DNA of 64,000 nt. Source: Clostridium niameyense. GTDB taxonomy: Bacteria > Bacillota > Clostridia > Clostridiales > Clostridiaceae. The notes under the pieces are model-generated. The model worked only from the letters and a program-made list of their open reading frames with translations, was not told the DNA's origin and searched no databases. Made by a program: the position numbers and the translations under genes. Shown here in pieces: positions 18,936-27,224 of the stretch. Position 1 is the stretch's first letter; every line of letters starts with the position of its first letter. Location: the NCBI RefSeq assembly GCF_001243045.1, contig NZ_LN849007.1:1516989-1580988 (forward strand). The letters run 5' to 3'.

Positions 18936-20603
18936 TTAAAACTTTCTATAAGATGCTTTTAAATCCTCTAATGTAAATATATTTTCATCTATATTCCTAA
19001 ATAATTTATTTATAGATGTTGTATAAAATATACCTTCTTTTAAAACCTTGTCTTTACTATCTAACGCCGTTACTTCTCCATTAAACATTACCATAACTTT
19101 ATTTGAGATATTTGCTACAAAATTCATATCATGAGTTACTAAAATTATAGTAGTTCCCTCTTGATTTATTTCTCTTAATAAGTTTAAAAGCTGATTTTTA
19201 GCTTCTACATGGAGTCCCCTGGTAGGCTCATCTAAAAGAAGTATCTTAGGGTTTAAAACTAGCATGGAAGCTATTGCCACTCGTTGTTTTTCTCCTCCAC
19301 TTATATCCCTTGGATTCTTATCTTTAATATTATAAATGTGAAGTTTTTTTAGAATTTTATCTATAATATCATAACTTTTTATATTAAAATTATCTAAGGT
19401 AAATTTTAATTCCTCATAAACCGTATCTTTAGAAATATAGTCTTGTGGGTTTTGTGATACATAAGCTACTATACTACTAAGTTCTTTCCTTTTATACTTT
19501 CTTAATTCTTTATTAAAAATCTTTATACTACCTTTATATTTTAAAATACCTGCTAAAAATTTTAAAAATGTGCTTTTACCTGCACCATTAGCACCTATTA
19601 TAGATAAAACATCTTGTTTATGTACCTTTAGATTTATATCTTTTATCCTAAAATCATCTGAAGTATTTTTATAAGAATATTTTAAATCATCAATATCTAT
19701 AATAACCTCTTTATTATTCTCGCATTTTATAATTTCACTATTATTCTCACATTTTGTAACTTCACTTTTTTCATAATATTTCAAAAAATTTTCTTGTAAA
19801 TATTGTCTGGTTTCTTTAAAACTATATATATTATAAATCCCTAAACTCTTAAGAATATTTATATGCTGAGGCAAAAAATATTTTACTTTTTCATAATGCT
19901 TTATAAATTCTTCCGAAGTTCCATTAAAATCTAATTTTCCTTTTTTCATAAAAGCTATCTTATTTGCACATTCAAACCATTTTTCTATTCTTTGCTCTAC
20001 AACTATTATAGTGATACCAAATTCCTTATTTATCTTCTTTATTATATTAACTATTTCTTCTTTGGATAAAGGATCTAATTGAGATGTAGGTTCATCTAAT
20101 ATTATACACTCTGGTCTATAAGCTAATGCTGAAGCTATACTAACCTTTTGTTTTTCTCCACCGGATAAACTATCTACATCTTTATAAGCTAAATGTAATA
20201 TATTACAAAATTGTAAGGATTCCATAACTCTTCTTTTTATAATTCTTTCATCAAGACCTATGTTCTCAATACCAAAGGCTATTTCTCTATGAACCTTATT
20301 CATTATAATTTGCTTTTCCGGATGTTGAAATACTACGGTTATTTTTCCTTTTAGATCTTTGGGTAATATATTTTTTAAATTCTTACCTTCTATATAAATA
20401 TTTCCTCTTATTTTACCACCATAAAAATTAGGTATACTCCCACATAAGCATTTAATTAAAGTAGATTTTCCAGAACCTGATTCACCACATAATAAAATAA
20501 AATCTTCTTTTTTTATCCTAATATTTATATCTTGTAAAGACCTATTATTGCATCCACCATAGAAATAACTTAAATTTTCTACTGTTATAAAATCCTTATT
20601 CAT
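18936..20603 (-). CDS. ECF transporter ATPase with two fused ABC domains
   Basis: 555 residues with two complete ABC cassettes. First: Walker A CGESGSGKSTL, signature LSGGEKQKVSIA, Walker B IILDEPTSQLDP. Second: Walker A IGANGAGKSTFL, signature ISGGEKQRVAIA, Walker B LLLDEPTRGLHVE. This is a fused EcfA-EcfA' pair that powers the ECF module through the T protein. The join, around residues 270-300, carries a short near-repeat (EVTKCENNSEIIKCENNKEV). The ATG follows GGAAGG by six bases, and the T-component stop lies 37 bases upstream. Confidence 0.9.
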   Translation of the reverse strand: MNKDFITVENLSYFYGGCNNRSLQDINIRIKKEDFILLCGESGSGKSTLIKCLCGSIPNFYGGKIRGNIYIEGKNLKNILPKDLKGKITVVFQHPEKQIIMNKVHREIAFGIENIGLDERIIKRRVMESLQFCNILHLAYKDVDSLSGGEKQKVSIASALAYRPECIILDEPTSQLDPLSKEEIVNIIKKINKEFGITIIVVEQRIEKWFECANKIAFMKKGKLDFNGTSEEFIKHYEKVKYFLPQHINILKSLGIYNIYSFKETRQYLQENFLKYYEKSEVTKCENNSEIIKCENNKEVIIDIDDLKYSYKNTSDDFRIKDINLKVHKQDVLSIIGANGAGKSTFLKFLAGILKYKGSIKIFNKELRKYKRKELSSIVAYVSQNPQDYISKDTVYEELKFTLDNFNIKSYDIIDKILKKLHIYNIKDKNPRDISGGEKQRVAIASMLVLNPKILLLDEPTRGLHVEAKNQLLNLLREINQEGTTIILVTHDMNFVANISNKVMVMFNGEVTALDSKDKVLKEGIFYTTSINKLFRNIDENIFTLEDLKASYRKF

Positions 20604-20640
20604 CTTATACCTTCCTTATTAAATAAATGCTTTATTTAAA

Positions 20641-21474
20641 TTAAGCTACAATTATCAAAGATAAACTTAATATAGAAAAAGAAATAATTAAACTAGCTAT
20701 GTTTAGTGCCATTATTAAATCTTCCAACACATATATATTAAACTTTAAATATCCTCTAATTAAAAAATACATAGAAAAGACTAATATAATACCACATAAA
20801 AAAATTAAGACATAATCCTTAATTTTAAATTTATCCCTTTCGTATACACTTCTTTTACCACTTAGAAAACCTCTTACAAAGGCAGACTCTCCTATATCAA
20901 AAGACTCTTCTAAAGAATCTTCTAAAAGTATAGAAAAAATAGGTATATAGGATTTTATTTTTTCTTTTAGAGTTTTACTTTGAAAATCCACACCTCTTAT
21001 GATATATATTTCTTTTAAAGCCCGTATTCTCTGTTTCATGCTAGGAAATAATTTTAAAGCTATCATTAAGGTTAAAGTGCACTTAGGAATTATACTAGAA
21101 AAATATGATAGTGCTTTATCTGAATCTATCATTATAGAAAAACATATAAAGATATACATTATAATAAGTAACTTTAAAGACAAAATCAAAGCATATATTA
21201 AAGATTCTAAGGTTAATCTTCTTGAAAAAACTATAAAAAGAATCGTATTTCCTTGTTGAACAAAAATCATATTTACTATTATAGTCATAATTGAGAAAGG
21301 TATAAAATATATAAAACCCTTTTTAAGTTTTATTAAATTGTCTGTAGATAAAAATATAATTAAGCAAAATAAAAGTAAACTTAAAACTATAATAGGATTA
21401 TCTGTTAAAAACAAAATTATAATAACTAATAAATTAGCTAGAATAGCTGTAAGTACATGAATATCCTTATTCAT
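20641..21474 (-). CDS. ECF transporter T component (EcfT/CbiQ family)
   Basis: 277 residues from the ATG at 21474, which has TGGAG seven bases upstream. The frame stays open 34 codons further but through leader structure. Five to six membrane helices. The coupling-helix region contains KLFPSMKQRIRALKEIYIIR and, further on, ESAFVRGFLSGK; these Ala/Arg-Gly motifs dock on the ATPases in EcfT proteins. It is the first gene of the T-A-S-(surface protein) operon. The upstream leader can fold as an attenuator. Confidence 0.85.
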   Translation of the reverse strand: MNKDIHVLTAILANLLVIIILFLTDNPIIVLSLLLFCLIIFLSTDNLIKLKKGFIYFIPFSIMTIIVNMIFVQQGNTILFIVFSRRLTLESLIYALILSLKLLIIMYIFICFSIMIDSDKALSYFSSIIPKCTLTLMIALKLFPSMKQRIRALKEIYIIRGVDFQSKTLKEKIKSYIPIFSILLEDSLEESFDIGESAFVRGFLSGKRSVYERDKFKIKDYVLIFLCGIILVFSMYFLIRGYLKFNIYVLEDLIMALNIASLIISFSILSLSLIIVA

Positions 21475-21495
21475 AAAACACTCCATTTTTACACA

Positions 21496-21569
21496 ACAAA
21501 AAACATACTTGGAAAGTATGGTTGTTTTTTTAAAATTTTTCATTTTAACCATACCACTAATTCTGGTAT
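21496..21569 (-). promoter_or_regulatory. Attenuator-like leader of the ECF operon
   Basis: Three mutually exclusive helices can be drawn on the minus-strand RNA: H1 ATACCA/TGGTAT (21551-21569), H2 GTATGGTT/AACCATAC using 21547-21554 with 21516-21523, and H3 CATACTT-TCC-AAGTATG (21504-21520) followed by six T. H1 shares bases with H2, and H2 shares bases with H3, the usual logic of terminator/antiterminator switching. No known riboswitch class is recognised. Confidence 0.5.
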
Positions 21570-21686
21570 TTTTCAATATTAAAAATTTATTTTGAAATAA
21601 GGGATTATTTATATAATATTAGGCAAGAATAATAATGGAAAATTTTTTAGTAGTGTTTTATTCATTTCATTAAAAGGAGTGTTTTC

Positions 21687-22034
21687 ATGAATATTACAAG
21701 TATTTCTATATCTTATCTATTTTTAATACTAGGAATAATATCATTAGTATTATTTATTTACTTTAAAATAATAGTTTCAAATACTAATGAAGATAGTGAC
21801 AATAAGGATAAAATTCTAGGAAATATGAAAGATCCTGAAGGGTGGAGAAGTAGAAATAATAAAATAGCTTATTTATCACTATTTTGGTGTATTGTATCAT
21901 TAGCTATATTTATATATTTAAAATTTTTTATAATGCCTACTCTAATTTCAACAGTATACTTTTTAATATACGCTATTATAGTTATACTTAGTATTTTTTT
22001 AATAGGAAGAAGACAAAAAGAAAGAGATAATTAA
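21687..22034 (+). CDS. Small three-helix membrane protein, unknown
   Basis: 115 residues. Helices at about 5-29, 60-80 and 84-106 are separated by an acidic loop (NEDSDNKDKILGNMKDPEGW) and end in a basic RRQKERDN tail. No family is recognised. AAGGAG lies before the ATG, and a clear terminator follows at 22057-22130. It is divergent from the ECF operon and shares its intergenic region. Confidence 0.55.
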   Translation: MNITSISISYLFLILGIISLVLFIYFKIIVSNTNEDSDNKDKILGNMKDPEGWRSRNNKIAYLSLFWCIVSLAIFIYLKFFIMPTLISTVYFLIYAIIVILSIFLIGRRQKERDN

Positions 22035-22056
22035 TCTTTAAATTTCATAAATTTTG

Positions 22057-22130
22057 CCCTTATGTTTTTGATTAAAATGGTAATCTTTAAATTGAAGATT
22101 CACTTTTACATCATAACATAAGGGTTTTTA
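22057..22130 (+). terminator. Intrinsic terminator
   Basis: CCCTTATGTT pairs with AACATAAGGG across a ~48-base loop that can itself fold, followed by five T. It ends the gene at 21687. Confidence 0.6.
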
Positions 22131-22261
22131 CTATAGTTGTTAATATAAACAGATTTAAAATATTTTTTAAACTATATTCTTCTTAAATTTAATATGTAAT
22201 TATTACAATTAATATATTATAATTAAATATATTATAATTAAATATATTACAACTATATTGT

Positions 22262-22290
22262 TTGTAAAAAAAATTATTAAATGCTATACT
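22262..22290 (+). promoter_or_regulatory. Promoter of the D,D-carboxypeptidase gene
   Basis: TTGTAA (22262-22267), a 17-base spacer and TATACT (22285-22290) make a good sigma-A-type promoter 44 bases before the start codon. Upstream, 22213-22255 holds a tandem AT-rich repeat (units of ATTATAATTAAATAT). Confidence 0.6.
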
Positions 22291-22333
22291 AACAAAGTAT
22301 TACAAGAATATAAAATTAAACGGAGCGATGACT

Positions 22334-23608
22334 ATGAAAAATAAAAGAATTTCTTTAATAACTCTATTTATTTGTTTATTTGTTATAACATCTAATGTAT
22401 TTGCAGCTTCAAATGATAATCCAACAATGCCTAATATTTATGCTAAAGCTGCCATAACCATTGATGTAAAAACAGGCGAAATAATTTATACTAAAGATAT
22501 TGATAAAAAAATGTATCCAGCAAGCACCACAAAACTCTTAACAGCTCTTTTATTAGCTGAAAATAAGAAAAAAGATGATGCTATACCTTACACCGCTGAT
22601 GCCAAAAAACAACCTGAATATTCATTAAATAAAAACATTCGCCCTATTGATTTAAATGAAACTATAAAGGCTAATGATGTAATGGATGGATTGTTACTTT
22701 TCTCTGGTAATGACGTAGCCTATATGATTTCGGATTCTGTAGGTGGAAATAGTAAAAACTTTGAAAATATGATGAATAACAAAATTAAAGAACTTCATCT
22801 AAAAAATACACATTTTGTTACTCCAAATGGACTACATAACGATAATCATTACACTACTCCTTACGATTTAAGTGTAATAGGTAGAACTGCACTTAAAAAT
22901 CAATGGGTATATAATTCTTCTCATAAAAAAGATAGCATAGTTGCTACTTCTAAAGGTACTAAAATGCCTATAAAAAATAGAAATAAACTTTTAGGGGAAG
23001 ATGGTTGTATAGCTGGCAAAACAGGCTTTACTAATGCTGCTGGCAGATGCCTTGTTGCTTTATTTGAAAGAAATGGAAGACAAATTCTCGGAGTAGTTAT
23101 GGGATCTGTTTATGATGCTCACGACTCTTTTGTTTTTAATGATATGAAAAAAATAATGGATTGGAGTTATGGCACAAAACCTTCTCATTTATATAAAAAA
23201 GGAACTACTTTAAGTACAAAAAAAATAGCTTATAAGCCTTTAGGCTTTGTAGGACCATCAAAAACTATTGAAGTTCCTTTAATCTTACAAGAGGATGCCC
23301 TTTATTATAAAAATGATATAAATGATAAAGAAATTAAAAAGAATTTTAATATAGAAAATACATCATTTAATGCCCTTTGTGGTAAAAAGAACATAGGAAC
23401 CTTAACTATACAGGAAAGAGAAACTAAAAAAACTTATTCTCTTTACTCATCTCTTTCTTCTAAACAAATATTTAAATACAATATGCCTTTTTATATAGCT
23501 ACTGCTGTAGCTTTGATAGTTGTTATAGCTATAATATTTCTAATATTTAAGTTTAAACATAATATAAAACGAAAAAGAGATAGAAGAAAAAATAAGTATT
23601 GGTATTAA
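22334..23608 (+). CDS. D-alanyl-D-alanine carboxypeptidase (PBP5/DacF-like)
   Basis: 424 residues from the second in-frame ATG (22334), which has GGAG at eight bases; the first ATG is too close to it. A signal peptide (~1-24, NVFAAS) is followed by the serine peptidase S11 domain with SxxK (ASTTKLLTALL), SxN (LFSGNDVAYM) and KTG (AGKTGFTNAAGR) all intact. A ~100-residue C-terminal domain and a membrane helix (~382-405) with a basic tail then follow. It trims the terminal D-Ala from peptidoglycan stem peptides at the outer membrane face. It has a single-gene transcript with promoter and terminator. Confidence 0.93.
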   Translation: MKNKRISLITLFICLFVITSNVFAASNDNPTMPNIYAKAAITIDVKTGEIIYTKDIDKKMYPASTTKLLTALLLAENKKKDDAIPYTADAKKQPEYSLNKNIRPIDLNETIKANDVMDGLLLFSGNDVAYMISDSVGGNSKNFENMMNNKIKELHLKNTHFVTPNGLHNDNHYTTPYDLSVIGRTALKNQWVYNSSHKKDSIVATSKGTKMPIKNRNKLLGEDGCIAGKTGFTNAAGRCLVALFERNGRQILGVVMGSVYDAHDSFVFNDMKKIMDWSYGTKPSHLYKKGTTLSTKKIAYKPLGFVGPSKTIEVPLILQEDALYYKNDINDKEIKKNFNIENTSFNALCGKKNIGTLTIQERETKKTYSLYSSLSSKQIFKYNMPFYIATAVALIVVIAIIFLIFKFKHNIKRKRDRRKNKYWY

Positions 23609-23615
23609 AATAAAA

Positions 23616-23645
23616 AAGTAGTGGAAAATTAATTTTCCACTACTT
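23616..23645. terminator. Bidirectional intrinsic terminator
   Basis: A perfect palindromic hairpin (AAGTAGTGGAAAATT and complement) sits between the carboxypeptidase gene and the convergent YvrJ-family gene, with T-rich flanks on both strands. Confidence 0.8.
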
Positions 23646-23656
23646 TTATACATTAA

Positions 23657-23824
23657 TTATTCTTTATGCTCATCCTTTCTATTTACTATAACACTAGACA
23701 AATTGTTTATACTATTGGTTAAAATCTCTAATTTACTTTCTAGTCTTACTAATAAATATACAGATATAGCAATAGGGAAGCCTACATTTCCGACAACATT
23801 CATTATTTCATTTTCCATTTTCAT
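23657..23824 (-). CDS. YvrJ family small membrane protein
   Basis: 55 residues. One N-terminal hydrophobic stretch (MNVVGNVGFPIAISVYLLVR) is followed by an amphipathic helix (LESKLEILTNSINNLSSVI) and a charged tail. The GNVGFPIAxxxYLLxR pattern is the YvrJ family signature. It lies 43 bases after a DUF2922 gene, which follows a DUF1659 gene; these three small families are regularly neighbours in spore-forming Firmicutes. The function is not known. The ribosome binding site is weak (AAGAGAG). Confidence 0.82.
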   Translation of the reverse strand: MKMENEIMNVVGNVGFPIAISVYLLVRLESKLEILTNSINNLSSVIVNRKDEHKE

Positions 23825-23867
23825 ATCACTCTCTTACAATTAGATTAAAGAACATTTTTAACTTAAT

Positions 23868-24086
23868 TTATTTTACATTTATTTTCTTTTCTTCTTTATC
23901 TATTATAAAAGCAGAATCTTTTATTTTTAAGTCCCCACCTTTAGAGAAGAATATATTTTTATTTATTATAGTGTCCATTACTTCTGAAACTTTTTTTGCA
24001 TCTATATTATCTTTTATATTGTTTATTGTTATAGAAGACTTTTTACCTTCTTCATTTAAAAACTTCATAACTAACATTTTAGACAT
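23868..24086 (-). CDS. DUF2922 family small protein
   Basis: 72 residues from the ATG at 24086 (MSKMLVMKFLNEEGKKSSI), chosen because this is where DUF2922 proteins start and AAAGGA lies upstream. The body (DAKKVSEVMDTIINKNIF, then GGDLKIKDSAFIID) matches the family pattern. It is the middle gene of the DUF1659-DUF2922-YvrJ cluster. No biochemical function is established to my knowledge. Confidence 0.82.
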   Translation of the reverse strand: MSKMLVMKFLNEEGKKSSITINNIKDNIDAKKVSEVMDTIINKNIFFSKGGDLKIKDSAFIIDKEEKKINVK

Positions 24087-24105
24087 TAAAAAAAACATTC
24101 CTTTC

Positions 24106-24330
24106 CTATTCATTTACTAAAGTATTTTTATCTTCTATCAATATTTCACTTATAGGATTTTCTAAAAAATCTTTAATTAAATTTACTACATCTAATACGT
24201 CTTGAAAGTCTGCGGAAATCTTTAATTTAGGCATTCTTTGGTATCTTATAATATCTTTACCTTTGTCATCAACCCCTGCAACATATTTTATAGCTAAGTT
24301 GCGTTCTTTTTTAACTAATTTTGCAGCCAT
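24106..24330 (-). CDS. DUF1659 family small protein
   Basis: 74 residues: MAAKLVKKERNLAIKYVAG, then DDKGKDIIRYQRMPKLKISA, then a helix (FQDVLDVVNLIKDFLENP) and a short C-terminal strand. That lysine-rich start, DxxGK turn and helix fit DUF1659. AAGGAG precedes the ATG. It is the first gene of the three-gene cluster, 19 bases from the DUF2922 start. Function unknown. Confidence 0.78.
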   Translation of the reverse strand: MAAKLVKKERNLAIKYVAGVDDKGKDIIRYQRMPKLKISADFQDVLDVVNLIKDFLENPISEILIEDKNTLVNE

Positions 24331-24427
24331 ATTATTAATCAGCTCCTTTAAATAATATGTATGTGATAAAATAAAAGAGGTATTATATTAATTTTCAAAA
24401 ACTATATAAATTAGTATATAAAAAATA

Positions 24428-24454
24428 AAAAGTATGCCTCAAAAGCATACTTTT
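24428..24454 (-). terminator. Intrinsic terminator after the XRE-type gene
   Basis: A 10-bp hairpin (AAAAGTATGC/GCATACTTTT, 7-base loop) lies 75 bases after the small regulator gene and before the DUF1659 gene. Confidence 0.65.
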
Positions 24455-24529
24455 AGTTATTAATAAATTATAATTCATATATTTTTACTATAATATTATT
24501 TATTAAACATTTGTATTTTTAATATTGCT

Positions 24530-24748
24530 TTACCTTGAAACTAAGTCATCCAATTTACATCTTAAGATTTGAGATATTACAACTACCTTTTCAAAACTTG
24601 GATTTTTCTTATCTCCCCTCTCTAATTCTTCTAAATAGGATTTTGAAATAGAAGTACTAAACTTAGGGTTACGAGTAAGATTTTCGATGTCTTTAGTTGT
24701 ATAACCTAATTTTAATCTAGTTTCGCGGATTTTTTCTCCATTTAACAT
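24530..24748 (-). CDS. Small XRE-type helix-turn-helix regulator
   Basis: 72 residues, essentially one Cro/C1-type HTH domain: GEKIRETRLKLGYTTKDIEN (helices 1-2), SISKSYLEELERGDKKNPSF (recognition helix and turn) and VVISQILRCKLDDLV. A long insert (LTRNPKFSTS) separates helices 2 and 3. An AAGGAGG site lies seven bases before the ATG. It is a stand-alone gene with a terminator. The target is unknown; the adjacent cystine-type importer or the DUF1659 cluster are candidates only by position. Confidence 0.78.
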   Translation of the reverse strand: MLNGEKIRETRLKLGYTTKDIENLTRNPKFSTSISKSYLEELERGDKKNPSFEKVVVISQILRCKLDDLVSR

Positions 24749-24867
24749 ACAAATCCTCCTTAAAATTGGTAAAGCATTATTTAATTTTATATTTTAATTA
24801 TATAATAAATTAGGCTTATTTTCTAGTTTATATAAATCCATTTTTAGCTGAAAATAGTATAAATGAA

Positions 24868-24900
24868 ATCTCAATCTTAGTTTATCATTAAGATTGAGAT
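24868..24900 (-). terminator. Terminator of the cystine-type ABC operon
   Basis: A perfect 12-bp stem (ATCTCAATCTTA/TAAGATTGAGAT) lies 22 bases after the ATPase stop. Confidence 0.75.
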
Positions 24901-24921
24901 TTTTAATTATTGTTTTTATAT

Positions 24922-25659
24922 TTACTTATTTTTAACTTGGTTTAAAAACTTAATAGTTCTCTCATTTTGAGGATTTGAAAAGATCTTGTCTGGAGATCCT
25001 TGTTCTACTATTTTTCCATCATCCATAAATATAACTCTATCTGCTGCACTTTTAGCAAAATTCATTTCATGGGTCACTATAATCATAGTAGTATTCTCAT
25101 CTGCTAAATTTTTAATAACTGACAAAACTTCTCCTACAAGTTCAGGATCTAAAGAAGAAGTAGGTTCATCAAATAACATTATTTTAGGTTCTACAGCCAT
25201 TGCCCTTCCAATCCCTACTCTTTGCTGTTGTCCTCCAGACAGCTTGGATGGATAATAATCCTTTTTATCTTCTAACCCTACTACTTGTAATATATTTAGT
25301 GATTTGTTTTTTGCTTTATCCTTGTTCATTCTTTTTACTACTATTAGAGGTTCCATTATATTTTCCAAAGCAGTTTTATTCTTAAATAAGTTGTAACTTT
25401 GAAATACCATAGAAGTATTCATTCTAAGTCTATTAATTTGATCTTTTGTAGCTTTTTCTACATCAACCTTTAAATCTCCTATTTTTATTTTCCCTTTATC
25501 AGGTTTTTCTAAAAAATTTATACACCTTAATAGTGTAGATTTTCCTGTACCTGATGGTCCTATAATAACAAGTACCTCTCCTTTTTTTATATCCAAATCT
25601 ATTCCCTTTAAAACCTCTACTCCATTAAAACTCTTATGTAAATTCTCTATTTTTATCAT
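24922..25659 (-). CDS. Polar amino acid ABC transporter ATPase (GlnQ/TcyC-like)
   Basis: 245 residues. Walker A IGPSGTGKSTLLRC, Q-loop VFQSYNLF, signature LSGGQQQRVGIGRAM and Walker B IMLFDEPTSSLDPE followed by the H-loop VTHEMNFA are all intact. The length and LDPELVGEVL stretch place it in the polar amino acid uptake group. It is the last gene of a C-S lyase / binding protein / permease / ATPase operon and powers the permease at 25682. The lyase suggests cystine or another sulfur amino acid as substrate. Confidence 0.9.
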   Translation of the reverse strand: MIKIENLHKSFNGVEVLKGIDLDIKKGEVLVIIGPSGTGKSTLLRCINFLEKPDKGKIKIGDLKVDVEKATKDQINRLRMNTSMVFQSYNLFKNKTALENIMEPLIVVKRMNKDKAKNKSLNILQVVGLEDKKDYYPSKLSGGQQQRVGIGRAMAVEPKIMLFDEPTSSLDPELVGEVLSVIKNLADENTTMIIVTHEMNFAKSAADRVIFMDDGKIVEQGSPDKIFSNPQNERTIKFLNQVKNK

Positions 25660-25681
25660 TTACACCGCCATCCTCTACTAA

Positions 25682-26347
25682 CTAATAAGATTTACTCATT
25701 TTCTTTTCTATTACTTTTTGTAAATATCCAAAAATACTAATAATAATCCAATAAATCATTATCACTGCAGTAAAAGATTCTAAAAATCTATAACTTGAAG
25801 CTCCCTCACTTTGGGCTACTGCCATTATTTCTGTAACCCCTAAAGTAAAAGCTAAAGCTGATCCCTTTATTATATCTATAAAGCTATTAGATAAAGCTGG
25901 TATCGCTACCCTAGCTGCTTGTGGAAAAACAATTCTTTCCATGGTCTGAAATGGAGTCATACCTATAGATAAACTTGCCTCTATTTGCCCTTTATCTACT
26001 GAAGAAATAGCCCCCCTTAAAGTTTCTGACATATAAGCAGATGAATTAAATGCTAATCCAATAACTGCCGCCATCATAGCAGTCATTCCTTTTAAGCTAG
26101 GAATTAATTGTACTACCCCAAAATACAGAAAAAACAACTGGGCAATTAATGGTGTTCCTCTAAAAAATGATACCCAAATCTTAGTTATAGGATTTAAAAA
26201 TTTAATCCTTAATTCATTAGCTAAAGCTATAACTATTGCAAGAATTAAACCTAGAATTAAAGCTGATATAGAAATTTTTAAAGTTACTTTTAAATATTTA
26301 ATCATTAATGGAATTAAATTAGTAAAATATTGTACATCAAATTTCAT
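25682..26347 (-). CDS. Polar amino acid ABC transporter permease
   Basis: 221 residues, five to six helices. HisM-type features are LKISISALILGLILAIVIAL near the N-terminus, YFVFFRGTPLI-like VSFFRGTPLIAQLFFLYFG, and the EAA loop SLSIGMTPFQTMERIVFPQA that contacts the ATPase. A single permease gene implies a homodimer. It starts 12 bases after the binding-protein gene; AGGTGAT precedes the ATG. Confidence 0.9.
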   Translation of the reverse strand: MKFDVQYFTNLIPLMIKYLKVTLKISISALILGLILAIVIALANELRIKFLNPITKIWVSFFRGTPLIAQLFFLYFGVVQLIPSLKGMTAMMAAVIGLAFNSSAYMSETLRGAISSVDKGQIEASLSIGMTPFQTMERIVFPQAARVAIPALSNSFIDIIKGSALAFTLGVTEIMAVAQSEGASSYRFLESFTAVIMIYWIIISIFGYLQKVIEKKMSKSY

Positions 26348-26358
26348 AAATTTATCAC

Positions 26359-27189
26359 CTAATTCTTTTTGGTTGTATCAAGCTTGAACCATTTTTCAGA
26401 TAGTTTGGTTAATGTACCATCTTCTTGCATACTATTTATTGCCTTATTTACATCCTTGACTACACTCTTGCTTTTCTCTTCTCTTCTAAATGGATATTGA
26501 TTTATTTCATAAACATATTTAGGATCATATAATTTTAAATCCATTTTTTCTTTTTCTATAACAGTTTTAGCTTTAACTGTCCCAATCCATGCCGCATCTA
26601 ATCTTCCTATTTCTACGTCCTTTTCCATTGGGGTTTGATCATAAGTTAATATTTGTAAATCTAATCCCTTTTCTTTGTTCAAATTTTTTAAAGTTTTTTC
26701 CCCATTACCACCTAAAGTACATCCTATCTTTTTACCTTTGAAATCTTCTATACTCTTAATATTCTTGTCTTTTGTAACTACAAAACTATATCCACTATAA
26801 GCATAAGTTTCAGTAAAATCATATTTTTCTTTTCTTTCTGGTGTAGTTGAAATTTGGTGAGCAACTGTATCTATTTGCGATGAATCTAACATACCAAATA
26901 ATCCACTAAATTTAGATTGTTTAAATTCAATTTTATAACCAGATCTTTTACCTATTTCATTCCAAATGTCAATTTCAAATCCTTGTAACTTCCCACCTTC
27001 AGTATAACACCATGGATAATAATCCGGTGATGTTCCTACTCTTATTACCTTTTCTTGAGAATCAAAATTCTTATTCTTTGTAGCATTTGTAGCATTTGTA
27101 GCATTTGAATTACTAGAACTACATCCTACTAATAATCCAACTAAGCTTACTAGTCCTAGTATAATTAACCCTAATCTTTTCTTCTTCAT
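26359..27189 (-). CDS. Amino acid ABC transporter substrate-binding lipoprotein
   Basis: 276 residues. A lipoprotein signal ends at LVGC, with Cys about residue 23 as lipidation site. A short SSSNSNATNATNATKNKN linker is encoded by a 9-bp tandem repeat, then a family 3 solute-binding domain starts IRVGTSPDYYPWCYTEGGKL and continues GFEIDIWNEIGKRSGY. Further, DTVAHQISTTPERKEKYDFT is the conserved ligand-contact block. The family binds polar amino acids; the linked PatB-like enzyme suggests cystine or a cysteine conjugate. Confidence 0.9.
   Translation of the reverse strand: MKKKRLGLIILGLVSLVGLLVGCSSSNSNATNATNATKNKNFDSQEKVIRVGTSPDYYPWCYTEGGKLQGFEIDIWNEIGKRSGYKIEFKQSKFSGLFGMLDSSQIDTVAHQISTTPERKEKYDFTETYAYSGYSFVVTKDKNIKSIEDFKGKKIGCTLGGNGEKTLKNLNKEKGLDLQILTYDQTPMEKDVEIGRLDAAWIGTVKAKTVIEKEKMDLKLYDPKYVYEINQYPFRREEKSKSVVKDVNKAINSMQEDGTLTKLSEKWFKLDTTKKN
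27079..27108. repeat. 9-bp in-frame tandem repeat in the lipoprotein linker
   Basis: Three copies of a TGTAGCATT unit encode Asn-Ala-Thr repeats just after the lipidated cysteine. Unit gain or loss would change only tether length. Confidence 0.7.
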
Positions 27190-27224
27190 TTATAATCCCC
27201 CTATTCTATTTAAAGTTATTAAAT

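Noticed and set aside
21475-21686. Cobalamin riboswitch upstream of the ECF operon
   Set aside because: The space is too short and no B12-box-like sequence is visible; only a small attenuator-like leader is seen.
22213-22255. Short tandem AT repeats as a possible array or origin element
   Set aside because: Only two to three AT-only units upstream of a normal promoter; best explained as low-complexity sequence.
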